Of a DNA stretch of 64,000 nt, positions 37,920 through 48,646 are shown one piece after another (positions within the stretch are counted from its first letter, which is position 1; the number at the start of each line of letters is the position of its first letter). Where the stretch lies: NCBI RefSeq assembly GCF_010993775.1, contig NZ_WOTO01000037.1, forward strand, positions 1-64,000, given 5' to 3'. The notes beneath the pieces are model-generated. The model was not told the origin of the DNA and ran no database searches. It saw only the letters and a list, made by a program, of their open reading frames with translations. The stretch comes from Fodinicola feengrottensis. Its GTDB lineage: Bacteria; Actinomycetota; Actinomycetes; Mycobacteriales; HKI-0501. Made by a program: the position numbers and the translations under genes.

Positions 37920-38001
37920 GGGAATGATTGTGCCCGCTCACCGTCCGTCACACCATCGATCATTCGGGCTCGCCTGACCGCTGCCAGAGGCAGGCCGGCT
38001 C

Positions 38002-38933
38002 TTAGGAAAGCTGTATGTCCGGCCGCCGGCGGGGGTCGGCGGCGGCGTCTACCAGCCAGTTGAGGGCGTCGATGCCGGCGACAACGGTGTTGCGCAGGGT
38101 GCCGACCTCCTCGATCGAGATGCGTACGAGGTCGCCGGCCGTCAGGGTGAAGTCGATGGGCGGGACGATGCCGGTGCCGGTGGAGAGCACGGCGCCGTCC
38201 GGGAAGGGCTGGCACTGGAACAGGTAGTCGACCAGTTCCGGCAGCTTGCGATGAAAGGCCGCGGTGGTGATCGACTCGTCGAAGACGCAGTTGCCGGCTC
38301 GGTCGATTTGCAGCCGGATGGTCAGGTCGGGCACCGCGGGCAGCTCCCAGGCGGGCCGGATGCCGGCGGAAATGGCACAGCTGCCCGCATAGACCTTGGC
38401 CTGCGGGAGGTAAAGCGGGTTCTCGCCCTCGATCGAGCGCGAGCTCACGTCGTTGGCGACCAGGTAGCCGACGATCTCGGCATGCCGGTTGGCGACCAGC
38501 GCGAGCTCGGGTTCGGGCCGTTGAGCGGGGAATCGGTGCGTACGGCGATCGGCTCGCCTTCGGTGACCACTCGCCACGGCAGCGCCTTGAAGAACAACTC
38601 CGGCCGCTGGGCGTCGTAAACCTTCTCGTACACCGACTGCTCGGTGCTCTCCTGGACGCGCGCCTCGCGGGACCGTTGGTACGTCACGCCGGCTGCCCAG
38701 ATCTCGGTACGGCCGTCCACCGGCGGCAGTAGTTGCACGTCGCCGACCGCGGAGACCGCCGGGGTGCTGGCCGTCCGCTCGGTCAGCTCGCGCAGGTCAT
38801 CGATGCCCAGCCGCAGCAACGATCCGACTTTGAGCTGGTCGAGGAAAACCCGCAGTCCAGCGTCGGCTTGCAGGGCCTCGGCGAGCCCGACCCGCACGTC
38901 CCCGTACTGGTCGACGAATCTGACGATATGCAT
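38002..38933 (-). CDS. Fumarylacetoacetate hydrolase family protein, one frameshift
   Basis: The N-terminus MHIVRFVDQYGDVRVGLAEA, the EIWAAGVTYQRSREARVQES motif and PELFFKALPWRVVTEGEPI, then (after a break near 38525) PELALVANRHAEIVGYLVAN, DVSSRSIEGENPLYLPQAKV and DGAVLSTGTGIVPPIDFTL. This is the FAH fold that cleaves C-C bonds or decarboxylates 2-oxo acids; the variant resembles ones next to sugar-acid pathways. It is divergent from an acyl-CoA dehydrogenase-like gene. The exact substrate is unknown. Confidence 0.85.
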
Positions 38934-39034
38934 GCCTGCACCCTATGCGTGAGCGCTGCGACAGGCGGACCGGGTGCGATCGTTTTACGCTGGGAAACGG
39001 CACATTTCGCGAGGCGGAACATTTCGGAGGGCCG

Positions 39035-40888
39035 ATGAAGCCGGTGGACGTGCGGAGCCTGCGGACTCTGGTGGACGGTCGCTGGGCGGACGTACGCGCG
39101 AAAACCCGCGACCATCTCAACCGGTTCGAGCCGACGGACGGCCTGGAGACGGACGCACACCGCGAGCAGGTTTTCCGGCGGATGAAGTCGTTGGCCGCCA
39201 GCGGCTACGCCGGGCTGGCGTTTCCGGCCGCGGTCGGCGGCGACGATGACCTTGGCGGTTCGGTCGCGTCGTTCGAAATGCTCGCGTACGGTGACCTGTC
39301 CCTGATGGTGAAGGCCGGCGTCCAATGGGGACTTTTCGGTGGCGCCATTCAGGCTCTGGGCACCGAGCGACACCACCGCGAATACCTGCCGGCGGTGATG
39401 AGCCTCGACCTGCCCCCGGCTGTTTCGCGATGACCGAGACGGGGCATGGCTCAGACGTACAAAACCTGCGGACAACCGCGCTTTACGATCCCGCTTCGCG
39501 GGAATTCGTGATTTACACACCTGATGAGAGCGCCCGAAAGGACTACATCGGCAATGCTGCCATGCACGGCCGGATGGCGGTGGTTTTCGCGCAGTTGACG
39601 ACCAAGGGGGAAGGGCACGGCGTACACGCCTTCCTGGTGCCGATCCGGGATTCCGCTGGCAAGACGGTCCCCGGCGTATGGATCGGTGACTGCGGTCGAA
39701 AAGCCGGGTTGAACGGGGTCGACAACGGGCGCTTGAAGTTTGATCACGTAAGGGTGCCCCGCGAGGCACTTCTCAACCGTTATGGCGATGTTTCGCCGGA
39801 CGGCGACTATTGGAGCCCGATCCAGAACCCGTCCCGGCGGTTCTTCACCATGGTCGGTACGCTGATCCGCGGCCGGATCAGCGTGGCCGGGGCCGCCGGC
39901 AGCGCCACCAAAATGGCGCTGGCGATCGCGATCCGGTACGGCCAGCGGCGTCGCCAGTTCGACGCACCGATCCTGGATTTCCTCGCCCACCAGCGAAAGC
40001 TGCTGCCGGCGCTGGCGACGAACGTACGCGTTGCATTTCGCCCAGGAACAGCTCGTGTCGACCATGCACGACCTGCACGCCGCCGATCGGGTCGACGATC
40101 ACGCGCAACGTGAGTTGGAAGCGCGGGCGGCCGGCATCAAGGCCGTCGCCACGGAGCACGCGACCACTACCATTCAGACCTGTCGGCAGGCCTGCGGTGG
40201 CGCTGGCTACCTGTCCGAGAACCGGTTGCCGCAGCTCAAAGCGGACACCGATGTCTTCACCACCTTCGAGGGCGACAACACCGTTTTGTTGCAGCTGGCC
40301 GCGAAAGGGCTGTTGACCAGCTATCGCGACCATCTCGGCGACCTGGACATGCTCGGCATGGTCCGGTTCGTGGCCGACCACGTGATGGAAACCGTCATCG
40401 AGGCAACCGCCACCCGGCCGTTGTGGGAAGGCTTACGAGACGCCGATCTGACCGACCGCGTCTTCCAGCTGAAGCTCTTTGAGGACCGCGAAAACCACCT
40501 CCTGGACGGGGTCGCGCGCCGGCTTCGCCGAGCTGGCAAGGACAACGCCTTCGAGGTCTTCAACGCGGCTCAGGATCACCTGTTGGCGACCGGGCGAGCC
40601 CACATCGACCGCATCGTGTTGGAAGCTTTCGTGGCCGGCATGGAAAGCTGCCCCGACCCGGAGGTGGCCGCCCTGTTGGGAAAGGTCTGCGACCTGCACG
40701 TGTTGTGCACTGTGGAGGCCGATCGCGGCTGGTTCCTGGAACACGGCCGGCTCACCCCGAGCCGGTCGAAATCGGTCACCCGCCTGATCAATCAGTTGTG
40801 CGCCGAGCTACGCTCGTCCGCCGAGATACTCGTCGACGGCTTCGCCATCCCGGAGGCGGCGCTGGCCACTCCCATCACCGCGGATTAG
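39035..40888 (+). CDS. Acyl-CoA dehydrogenase/oxidase, two frameshifts
   Basis: Start ATG at 39035 after CGGAGGGCCG. N-terminal ACAD domain (ASGYAGLAFPAAVGGDDDLG, FEMLAYGDLSLMVKAGVQWG); FAD region CFAMTETGHGSDVQNLRTTA; VWIGDCGRKAGLNGVDNGRL; then a C-terminal half GYLSENRLPQLKADTDVFTT, FEGDNTVLLQLAAKGLLTSY typical of acyl-CoA oxidases. Breaks near 39420 and 40020. About 615 residues corrected, longer than ordinary dehydrogenases and fitting the oxidase-like subfamily. It oxidises an acyl-CoA to the enoyl-CoA; chain length unknown. Its end overlaps the convergent dehydratase gene. Confidence 0.85.
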
Positions 40889-42604
40889 GGTCCGGATTCT
40901 TTCCCGGCCGGGCCAGGAAGTCGAAGTCGCAGCCATGGTTGGCCTGGGTGACGTGTGCTTGGTAGAGGGCGCCATAACCGCGTTCGTACCGGTCCGGCGG
41001 TGACTGCCATTGCGCCTTGCGCTGGTGGGCCCATTCCCGGTCGCTGATGTCGAGGGTGAGCTGGCGCGCCGGCACGTCCAGAGTGATCAGGTCGCCGGTG
41101 CGTACGAGTGCGAGCGGACCACCGACGAACGATTCCGGCGCCACGTGCAGCACGCAGGCACCATAGCTGGTGCCACTCATCCGGGCATCGGAAATCCGGA
41201 CCATGTCCCGAATGCCCTGCCTCAGCAGTACGTCCGGGATCGGCAGCATCCCGTACTCGGGCATGCCGGGACCACCCAGTGGGCCGGCGTTTTGGAGCAC
41301 CAGGACCGAATCGGCGTCCACCTTCAGGTCGGGGTCGTTCACCCGGTTCTGCATGTCTTTGTAGTCCCCGGAAAACGATCGCCGGTCCGGTGTGCTGCAG
41401 CAGCCGCTCTCCTGCGCGGCGATGTGTTTGATGACCGCGCCGTCCGGCGCGAGGTTTCCGGAAAGCACGGCCAAACCGCCGTCCGTGGACAATGGGTTCG
41501 ACCGAGGCCGAATCACCTCCGGGCGGTGCACGATCGATCGCGCCGTCCAGGTGCTCTCCGAGCGTACGCCCGGTGACCGTCACTCGGTCGAGGTGCAGCA
41601 GATCCTTGATTTGCCCGAGCAGAGCGGGAAGGCCGCCGGCGTAATAGAAATCCTCCATCAGGAACTCGCCACCCGGCCGGATGTTCGCCAGCACCGGGGT
41701 TTGCCGCGCGATGCGGTCGAAAATCGGCGAGGCTGAGGCCGATCTCGCTGCGCCGGGCCATCGCGATCAGGTGGATGACCGCGTTCGTCGAGCCGCCGAG
41801 CGCGATGACGGTGGCCACCGCGTCGGCGTACGCGTCCGCGGTCAGAATTTCGTTGATCGTCAGGTCTTCCCACACCATGTCGACGATCCGCAGCCCGGTC
41901 GCGGCAGCCAGCCGGTGATGTCCGGAGTCGACCGCCGGGATCGAGGCAGCGCCTGGCAGCGTCATCCCCAGCACCTCGGCGGCCGAGGTCATCGTGGACG
42001 CGGTGCCCATCGTCATACAGTGGCCGGGGACCGGTTGATGCCCGATTCCAGCTCGGTCCATTCACAGTCGCTGACGTTGCCGGCTCGGCGTTCGTCCCAG
42101 TATTTCCACATGTCCGTGCCGCTGCCGAGCACCTCGCCGCGCCAGTTTCCGCGCAACATCGGCCCCGCCGGCAAGTAGATAGCCGGCAGGCCGGCACTCG
42201 CGGCGCCCATCAGCAACGCCGGGGTGGTTTTGTCGCAGCCGCCCATCAGCACGGCACCGTCGATGGGGTACGACCGAAGCAGCTCTTCGGTCTCCATCGC
42301 GAGCAGGTTCCTGTAGAGCATCGGTGTTGGTTTTTGGTACGTCTCCGACAAAGTGGCGACCGGGAACTCCACCGGATAGCCACCGGCCTGCCACACTCCC
42401 CGAGCGACTTCCTCGGCACGCTCCCGGAAATGCAGGTGGCACGGGTTGATCCCGCTGTACGTGTTGAGGATCCCGATCACCGGTTTTCCCAGGTGTTCCT
42501 CGGGATTGAGGCCGAGCTGGCGACTGCGCGACCGGTGGCTGAAGGACCGCAGCCCGTCTCCGCCGTACCACGCCTGGCTGCGCAGGTCTTCGTTTTTTTT
42601 TCAT
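40875..42604 (-). CDS. IlvD/Edd-family dehydratase (sugar-acid type likely), several frameshifts
   Basis: The start at 42604 overlaps the upstream aldolase stop (ATGA). The N-terminus LRSQAWYGGDGLRSFSHRS, IGILNTYSGINPCHLHFRER, then GAVLMGGCDKTTPALLMGAA and GTDMWKYWDERRAGN. Next come HCMTMGTASTMTSAAEVLGM, LGGSTNAVIHLIAMARRSEI, and the C-terminal domain GGLAVLSGNLAPDGAVIKHI, FSGDYKDMQNRVND, ISDARMSGTSYGACVLHVAP. These are iron-sulfur dehydratases. Breaks near 42595 (T9 run), 42040, 41725 and 41480. The aldolase and FadR neighbours point to an aldonic-acid dehydratase rather than branched-chain amino-acid IlvD. Confidence 0.85.
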
Positions 42605-43508
42605 CGCAGAGCCCAGCGTTTCAGGATGTCGGTGACCGCGGCCGCATCTTCCGGCGAGGGAACCGTGCTCGGTGCCCGTACGTCCCGGCGGCACAGCCCG
42701 AGCTGGGCCAGCGCTTCCTTGACGATGCTCACATTGTTCGCGTTCTCCGAAGCCGCGCGCAGCTGTTCGAATGGCCGGATCAAGTCCCACACCTTCATCG
42801 CCGCCGGGAAATCGTTGGCCCGTAACGCTGCCAGCATGCGCAACGAGATCTCCGGGGCCACGTTCGCCAGCCCGGAGGTGAACCCGCGGGCACCGGCGCT
42901 CCAGGCACTCGGTGCGTACGGCTCGGCCAGCCCGGCGATCCAGGTGAACCGGTCGGCGCCGGCGTCGGCCACCGTGCCGGCGAACCGGACCGGATCGGGC
43001 ACCGCGTATTTGATGCCGACCACATTCGGGGCAAACGCGCACCGAGCTCGCGCAGCTCGGCGCCGCCGATCCGGGCGCTGCGTACGTACAGGACGACGCC
43101 GATTTCCGGGACAGCGTTGGCGATCGCGGCGTGGTAGTCGATCCAACCGGCCAGCGACACGTGCGGGTGCACCGGCTGATGGATCATGATCAGCTCGGCG
43201 CCCATCTCGCTGGCGTGCAGCGCGGCATCGACCGCGGTCGGCACGTCGTGGCCGACGCCGACCAGCACTTTTGCGCGGGACCCAACGGTTTTCACGGTCA
43301 GCTCGGTGGCCAACCGGGCCTCCGCGTGAGTCAGTGCGTAGAACTCGCTGGTGTTCCCATTGGGGGTGACCACGCCGATCCCGCCGTCGACCAGCCGCTC
43401 GAGAAGGCGCGCATAAGCCTGCGTGTCGACCCACCCGTCGCCGCCGTACGGCGTCACCGGAATGGCGACCACAGTGGACAATGCGGCTCTGAGCTGGTCA
43501 GCGTCCAT
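42601..43508 (-). CDS. DapA-family aldolase/dehydratase, one frameshift
   Basis: N-terminus VVAIPVTPYGGDGWVDTQAY, GIGVVTPNGNTSEFYALTHA, VGVGHDVPTAVDAALHASEM, with the active-site Tyr in IGVVLYVRSA. After a break near 43035 it has VVGIKYAVPDPVRFAG, whose lysine forms the Schiff base, and GARGFTSGLANVAPEISLRM. The family splits or dehydrates 2-keto-3-deoxy sugar acids or makes dihydrodipicolinate; the neighbouring dehydratase and FadR-type regulator favour the sugar-acid role. AAAGGACAGC precedes the ATG at 43508. The stop overlaps the IlvD-like start. Confidence 0.85.
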
Positions 43509-44165
43509 GCTGTCCTTTCGGCAGGTCGGCAGCCGGCGCGCGATCCGGTCGACGAAGGTCTGGATGTGTTGCTGGAGCAGAAAAGCGGCCAGGTCCGGGT
43601 CGGATTTCTCGGCGGCGGCGAGGATCGCGGCGTGTTCGCTCGCCTCCTCGTCCCAGCTGGGCACCAGGCCCCAGCCGGCGACGGTGATCAGGGCCGCCTG
43701 GTCGCGCAAGTCGTCCAGCGCTTGGACCATCAGCGGGTTGCCGCAGCCGGCGTAGAGCGCGCGGTGGAAATCCCGGTTGACCAGGCTCAGCTCGGCCTTC
43801 GAGCGGGTTTTCGCGGCCTTTCGCAGGGCAGCCCGGGCGGCGGTCAGGTCGGCGCCGACGCGTACGGCCCGGTGCACTGCGGCTGGCTCGACGGCCAGCC
43901 GCAGGTCGTAGACGGCATACGCCATGTCGGCGTCGACGATCCGTACGGACGCACCCTTGAACTGGCTCATCGTCACCAGCCCGGTGCCGGCCAGCGTCTT
44001 CAACGCTTCGCGTACCGGCGTCTTGGACACTCCGAAGCTCTCGGCCAGCTCGGTCTCCACCAGCTGCTGCTGGCCGGGCACCAACTCGCCGGACAGGATC
44101 AGCTGCCGGATCGTGACCAGCACAAACTCGGTCCTGGACGCGGGCGGTACGAGCATCCTCGGCAT
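43498..44165 (-). CDS. FadR-subfamily GntR regulator (FCD domain)
   Basis: ATG at 44165 after GAGGGAGACGAG. The winged helix is RTEFVLVTIRQLILSGELVP, VETELAESFGVSKTPVREAL, then an FCD ligand domain with DLRLAVEPAAVHRAV and NRDFHRALYAGCGNPLMVQA. The frame runs without a stop into the DapA-like gene. A TGA at 43500-43498, one frame away, would end it overlapping the next start, so I read this as two genes with a one-base error. It likely represses the downstream aldolase and dehydratase and responds to their sugar-acid substrate. Confidence 0.85.
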
Positions 44166-44188
44166 CTCGTCTCCCTCTGGCATCTGAT

Positions 44189-44204
44189 GTCTCATATATG
44201 ATAC
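44189..44204. promoter_or_regulatory. FadR-type operator
   Basis: GTCTCATATATGATAC is a near-perfect palindrome (core TCATATATGA) 23 bases upstream of the GntR start. The GTnTCATATATGAnAC pattern fits FadR-subfamily half sites. It likely controls the regulator-aldolase-dehydratase operon. Confidence 0.72.
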
Positions 44205-44217
44205 GCGAGGAGTCCGG

Positions 44218-45678
44218 CTAGAGGGCGCTGTTCCAGAGGGCGAGCTCGTCGGCGCGCGGGTTGTGGATGAGAGTGGAGTCGGGGGCGTCGAAGAGCATGA
44301 TCGGGCGACTGGTTGACTCGTACGGCTGCCAGCCCGGATTTCCGTTGGTGGCGAAGGAAATCCACGCCTTGTGCATGGCATCGGCCACCGGCCGAGCCTG
44401 TTCTGGCGCGGTCGGCGGGAGATTGTCAAAGACGTAGCCGATCTCACGGCCGTGGGCGGCGCCCACGGTGTCCGGGCCGAAGCCGAATTCGTAGACGTAC
44501 GTGGGAAGACCGGTGGCGCTGTGGACGTCGGCGGCGAGCCGGACGGCGGGCGCGCGGAAGTACGAGTCGGTCAGGATCGCCGCCAGCAAGTCGCCGGGGC
44601 GGGCCTCCGGCCGGTTCGTCGCGTAATGGTCGACGATCGCCGGGTCCCAGCCGTTCTGGGCCGCGGTCGCGTCCAGGGTCTCGCGGGTGAGTGACGCGGC
44701 GATCCCGCTGGGGACCACGAAAAGCCGCCATTCGTCGGTGTTCGTACCGATCATCAGCGGCACCCGCTGTCCGCCGCCGGCGGCGACCGTGTCGACTGGG
44801 CGGTCGGTGATCAGGTCGTCGACGACCGGCGGGAAGGGGAGTGTCCAGGTGGTGATTGACCGGCCCCAGCGAGCCGGGTCCGGATCCGCGGCGAGATCCT
44901 GCAGGATGGCATCCAGTGCCGCGGTGATCTCCGTGTCGTCGACCTTGGCGAGCGATGCGGCGGTGGCCGGGGAACCGAGTCTGCCGCTCAACTCGGCAAG
45001 CATGCGATGGGTGTCTTCGTACGTGCCCACCAAATGGCCGTGGCCGCTTTGCGCGATGACGCGATGGAAAAGGCCGTCGCTGGCCTTCAGCGAAAGCAGG
45101 GTGGAGGTGGCCATCGCGCCGGCCGACTCACCGAAAACCGTTACATTTGCAGGGTCTCCGCCGAAGGCGGCGATGTTTTCCTGCACCCACCGCAAAGCGG
45201 CCAGCTGGTCCCTGATGCCACGGTTGGCCGGTACGTCCGGCAGCACGGCGAAACCATGCACCCCCAGTCGGTAGTTGATGCTGACCAGGACGATCCCGTC
45301 ACGTGCGAACGCGGTTCCGTTGGCCCCCGGCATCGCATTCGAGCCGAGGTGATATCCGCCGCCGTGGATCCACACCATGACCGGCAGTCCGGCGGCGCCG
45401 GTGTCGGGTGTCCAAACGCAGAGATTCAGATAGTCGTCGCCGTCGATGTGCGGGTTGCCGATGATCACGTCCATCGGCGGCGGCAGTGGCGCCTGTGGCG
45501 CGGTCGGACCGAAAGAGGTCGCATCGCGTACGCCATCCCATTTCGCCGCCGGCGCCGGCAACGCGAACCGGGCCGGTCCGACCGGTGCCGCCGCGTACGG
45601 GATCCCCAGGAATGCCGTGACATTCCCGTCGGTGCGTCCCCGCAGTCGGCCCTGCGCGATCGTTACTTCTGGCTCCAC
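44218..45678 (-). CDS. Type B carboxylesterase
   Basis: An uninterrupted protein of about 486 residues. TAFLGIPYAAAPVGPARFAL is the family's N-terminal motif; VMVWIHGGGYHLGS is the oxyanion loop; NVTVFGESAGAMATSTLLSL has the nucleophile serine (GESAG). The catalytic acid is near PLMIGTNTDEWRLF and the histidine in GAAHGREIGYVF. The GTG at 45678 is chosen for its AGGAGG spacing; a TTG three bases upstream is also open. It hydrolyses esters of unknown nature. No signal peptide is seen, so it acts in the cytoplasm. Confidence 0.92.
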   Translation of the reverse strand: MEPEVTIAQGRLRGRTDGNVTAFLGIPYAAAPVGPARFALPAPAAKWDGVRDATSFGPTAPQAPLPPPMDVIIGNPHIDGDDYLNLCVWTPDTGAAGLPVMVWIHGGGYHLGSNAMPGANGTAFARDGIVLVSINYRLGVHGFAVLPDVPANRGIRDQLAALRWVQENIAAFGGDPANVTVFGESAGAMATSTLLSLKASDGLFHRVIAQSGHGHLVGTYEDTHRMLAELSGRLGSPATAASLAKVDDTEITAALDAILQDLAADPDPARWGRSITTWTLPFPPVVDDLITDRPVDTVAAGGGQRVPLMIGTNTDEWRLFVVPSGIAASLTRETLDATAAQNGWDPAIVDHYATNRPEARPGDLLAAILTDSYFRAPAVRLAADVHSATGLPTYVYEFGFGPDTVGAAHGREIGYVFDNLPPTAPEQARPVADAMHKAWISFATNGNPGWQPYESTSRPIMLFDAPDSTLIHNPRADELALWNSAL

Positions 45679-45830
45679 CAATTCCTCCTGACATGTATTC
45701 GCAGGAAGAACTTACCGACCGCTGTGCTGGCTCGCCCGTTTCATTGCCCGCGGGTGCAGGGCAGGCACCTCATCGACCAAATAATGAAGAAAAGGCTGAA
45801 CAAATCGCTACTCAGCCGGATATGCTAGTG

Positions 45831-47227
45831 TTACAACTTGGTCCTTTCGGGGGCTTCTTTGTGTTGCAATGATATTCCGGGGCGCAGCATCAGCAACGCG
45901 GGGATGAGAACGACAGCGGTCGCCGCGACAACCCAGCCGTGCACGTATCCGATCGCACCAGTGGCCGCGGCGGCGGTGTGCGGGCCGTCAGCGAGGCGAG
46001 AGCTCAGCAACGCGGTCAGGATCGCGATGCCGAAAGAACTGCCGATCCGCTGGATCATGTTGAAGACCGGAGTGGCGTCCGGCACTTGATCGGCCGGCAG
46101 CCGGGCCAGCCCGGTCGCGATGGCTGGAATGGTGGTCATCCCGATGCCGAGCCCGCGGACCAACTGGACAGCGGCCAGCCAGAGATAACTGTCGGTGGTG
46201 CCGATGAACGCGAGTGGCAGTGTTCCCGCGATCGTCACCACAATGCCCGCCACGACGATCCGGGCGCCGCCGATCCGGTCGGTCAACCGGCCGACCAACG
46301 GCAGTGCGAGCACGGTCCCGACCGCGGTGGGTGCGGTCAGCAGACCGGTGGTGACCAGATCCTCGTGTCGGACTTGGAGAAAATACACCGGCAGCACGAT
46401 CATGCCGCCGAACAACGCCATCCCCATGCCGAACATCACCACGACTGTCGAGGAAAACGCTCGGTCGAGAAAAAGGCGCAGATTCAGCAGCGGATGGCGC
46501 GTACGCACCTCGTGTACGGCGAAATGATCAGCAGCACCACTCCGACCACTGTGGACTCCAGACCACCGGTGCCACCGGCCGCCCACTGTTCGACGCCGTA
46601 GACAATCGCTGGCAGGCCAACCAGAACGAGCGCCAAACCGAGCACGTCCAAAGGTCCGGTGGACGTTTTCATCGCGGGCTTCAGCCAACGCAGGCCGGCG
46701 ACCAGGCCGACAGCTGCGAACGGCACATTGATCCAGAACAGCCAGGGCCAGCCGTACGCGCGAGTGAGAAGACTGCCGGCTGTGCTGCCGAGCACCGGCG
46801 CGAGCACCAGCGGGATGCTGGCGATCGACATCAGCCGACCCATCCGGTGCGGGCCGGCGGCGACCGCGATCATCATCTGGCCGACGGGCACCAGCAGGCC
46901 GGCCGTCAGTCCCAGCAATACGCGACTGAAGATGAGCATTTCAACGCTGGTGGAAACCGCGCAGAAGGCCGAAAAAATGCCGAAGAGTGTGATCGCCACC
47001 AGCCAAATCGGCTTCCCGCCGCATCTTTTCGCCGCCCAACCGCTGGCCGGTACGATCGTGGCCATCGCTATCAAGTAGCCGCTGACCGTCCACTGCGCGG
47101 TGGCCAGCGGGGCGCCCAGCTGGTGCGCGACCGTGTCCAGCGTGACCGTGCCGACGGTCGACGTGAACATCGACGCGAAGCCGCCGAGCAGCAGAATCGC
47201 CGCCTGTCCCCAGAGTGTCAAGGGCAC
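45831..47227 (-). CDS. DHA2-family MFS exporter (EmrB/QacA type), one frameshift
   Basis: N-terminal half: AAILLLGGFASMFTSTVGTV, LDTVAHQLGAPLATAQWTVS, GYLIAMATIVPASGWAAKRC and FSRVLLGLTAGLLVPVGQMM, the DHA2 signature. After a break near 46520: HPLLNLRLFLDRAFSSTVVV, MFGMGMALFGGMIVLPVYFL and QIRGLGIGMTTIPAI-like VRGLGIGMTTIPAIATGLAR. About 465 residues with 12-14 membrane helices; drug or solute exporter driven by protons. Its start overlaps the stop of the upstream serine hydrolase gene, so the two are co-transcribed. Confidence 0.88.
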
Positions 47228-48354
47228 TTTGCTGGCTGGCCGGCGCGGTCATCGGAAAAATCCGGTACGCCGAGGGCGGCCCGGACCAGCTCGACGAGCT
47301 GGCCGGCGTGGTCGTCCGATCCGGCAGTCAGCCGATTGTGCGTGAAAGCGAAGGAAAATCGCAGGTCCGGATCGGCGAAGGCGAGGCTGCCGCCGGATCC
47401 GTTCATGCCGAAGCACGTGTTTCGGCTGCCCACCTCGTATCCGCCCGGCTGCCCGAGGAAGAAACCGTACGACTTGGCGATTGGGCTCAGCAACACCCGG
47501 TCGAGGTCGGTGGTGCGTACGGCCGTCGCCGCCGCGACGGTCCGCGCGGACATCAGCCGGACGCCGTTGAGCTCGCCGCCGTTCCCCAGTGCAGCGTACA
47601 AAAGAGCCCCGCCACGGGCCGTCATCGAGCCGATGGAAGCGATGCTGGCCTGCGCTGAATCCATGCTCCGCTCGGCCATTTCGGCCAGCAGGTCCACTGG
47701 TACGGCCCGAAGGAGCGGGAACTCGGCTGGCAGCGACCGGATCCACGCTGCCCAGCCGCCGTCATAAATGACCGCGTCGCGCTCGGTTCTGGCTGTGCCA
47801 AAGGACAGTGCGACTCCGAGTGGAGCGCAAACCTCATCGCGCAGGACCTCGTCGATGGTCCGCCCGCTGGCCCGCCGGACGATCTCGCCGACCAGGAATC
47901 CGTACGTCCAGCCGTGATAGCCGCTGGCGGTGCCCGGTTCCCAGGCCGGAGGCTGTTCGGCTAGCCACCTGGTCAGTGCTGGTACGTCGAAAAGGTCATC
48001 GACGCCGATGCCGTCCGGCACCCACGGTAACCCGGCCGAATGCGACATCACCTGCCCGACCGTGGTGTTTTCCTTGCCGTTGCGTGCGAATTCCGGCCAG
48101 TATTTCCCGACCGGCGCGTCGTAGTCGAGTACGCCGCGGTCGACCAGCACCGCGACGACCGCGGCGGCGACGCCTTTGAGCGCGGACGCGGAGGCGAAGA
48201 CCGTGTCGCCGTCGACTGGGCGGCTGGTGCGTACGTCCGCGACCCCGGACCATAGGTCGACCACCAGTTCGCCGTCGATACAGGCGGCGACCTGGACGCC
48301 GATCTCGTCGCCAGCACTGGTCAGCTCGTCCAACAAGTTCTGAATCTCTCGCAT
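47218..48354 (-). CDS. Class C beta-lactamase-fold serine hydrolase (EstB-like)
   Basis: A complete 378-residue protein. The nucleophile SxxK is in FASASALKGVAAAVVAVLVD, the tyrosine motif in ASGYHGWTYGFLVGEIVRRA, and the C-terminus has NTCFGMNGSGGSLAFADPDL in the place of KTG. This is the family VIII esterase/beta-lactamase-related group; no signal peptide is seen, so it is cytoplasmic and not a resistance lactamase in the usual sense. It is followed by an MFS gene and is divergent from an ABC-F gene. Confidence 0.9.
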   Translation of the reverse strand: MREIQNLLDELTSAGDEIGVQVAACIDGELVVDLWSGVADVRTSRPVDGDTVFASASALKGVAAAVVAVLVDRGVLDYDAPVGKYWPEFARNGKENTTVGQVMSHSAGLPWVPDGIGVDDLFDVPALTRWLAEQPPAWEPGTASGYHGWTYGFLVGEIVRRASGRTIDEVLRDEVCAPLGVALSFGTARTERDAVIYDGGWAAWIRSLPAEFPLLRAVPVDLLAEMAERSMDSAQASIASIGSMTARGGALLYAALGNGGELNGVRLMSARTVAAATAVRTTDLDRVLLSPIAKSYGFFLGQPGGYEVGSRNTCFGMNGSGGSLAFADPDLRFSFAFTHNRLTAGSDDHAGQLVELVRAALGVPDFSDDRAGQPAKCP

Positions 48355-48646
48355 GATTCCTCCTCAGGGCAGGCCTACGCGGCCATGAAGTGCATGGTAC
48401 GCATGAAATGCAGAGACTGCAAAGAGCGCACACTCTGCAGTACTGCCTCGCTGATCGAATGGACCGCCGAGAGCCGAACCCGGCATTGGCGAACACGTGA
48501 CGGGCGCAATAGTTGGCTTGACGAAGCCTGTAAGTGCGTGGTTAAACTCGTGGCATCATGCTGAGCTGACATCGAGACCCAGTCCGCGCCCGAGGCGTCT
48601 GTTGCCCGGTGGACTATCCAAACCGACTTTCCTCGGTGGTGTCCCG

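Noticed and set aside
42795..44447. Apparent fusion of the FadR-type regulator with the DapA-like enzyme
   Set aside because: A ribosome site precedes the DapA ATG and a TGA lies one frame away at 43498-43500; one missing base explains the join.
47218..48354. Antibiotic-resistance beta-lactamase
   Set aside because: No signal peptide and no KTG; the protein fits the esterase/beta-lactamase-related family instead.
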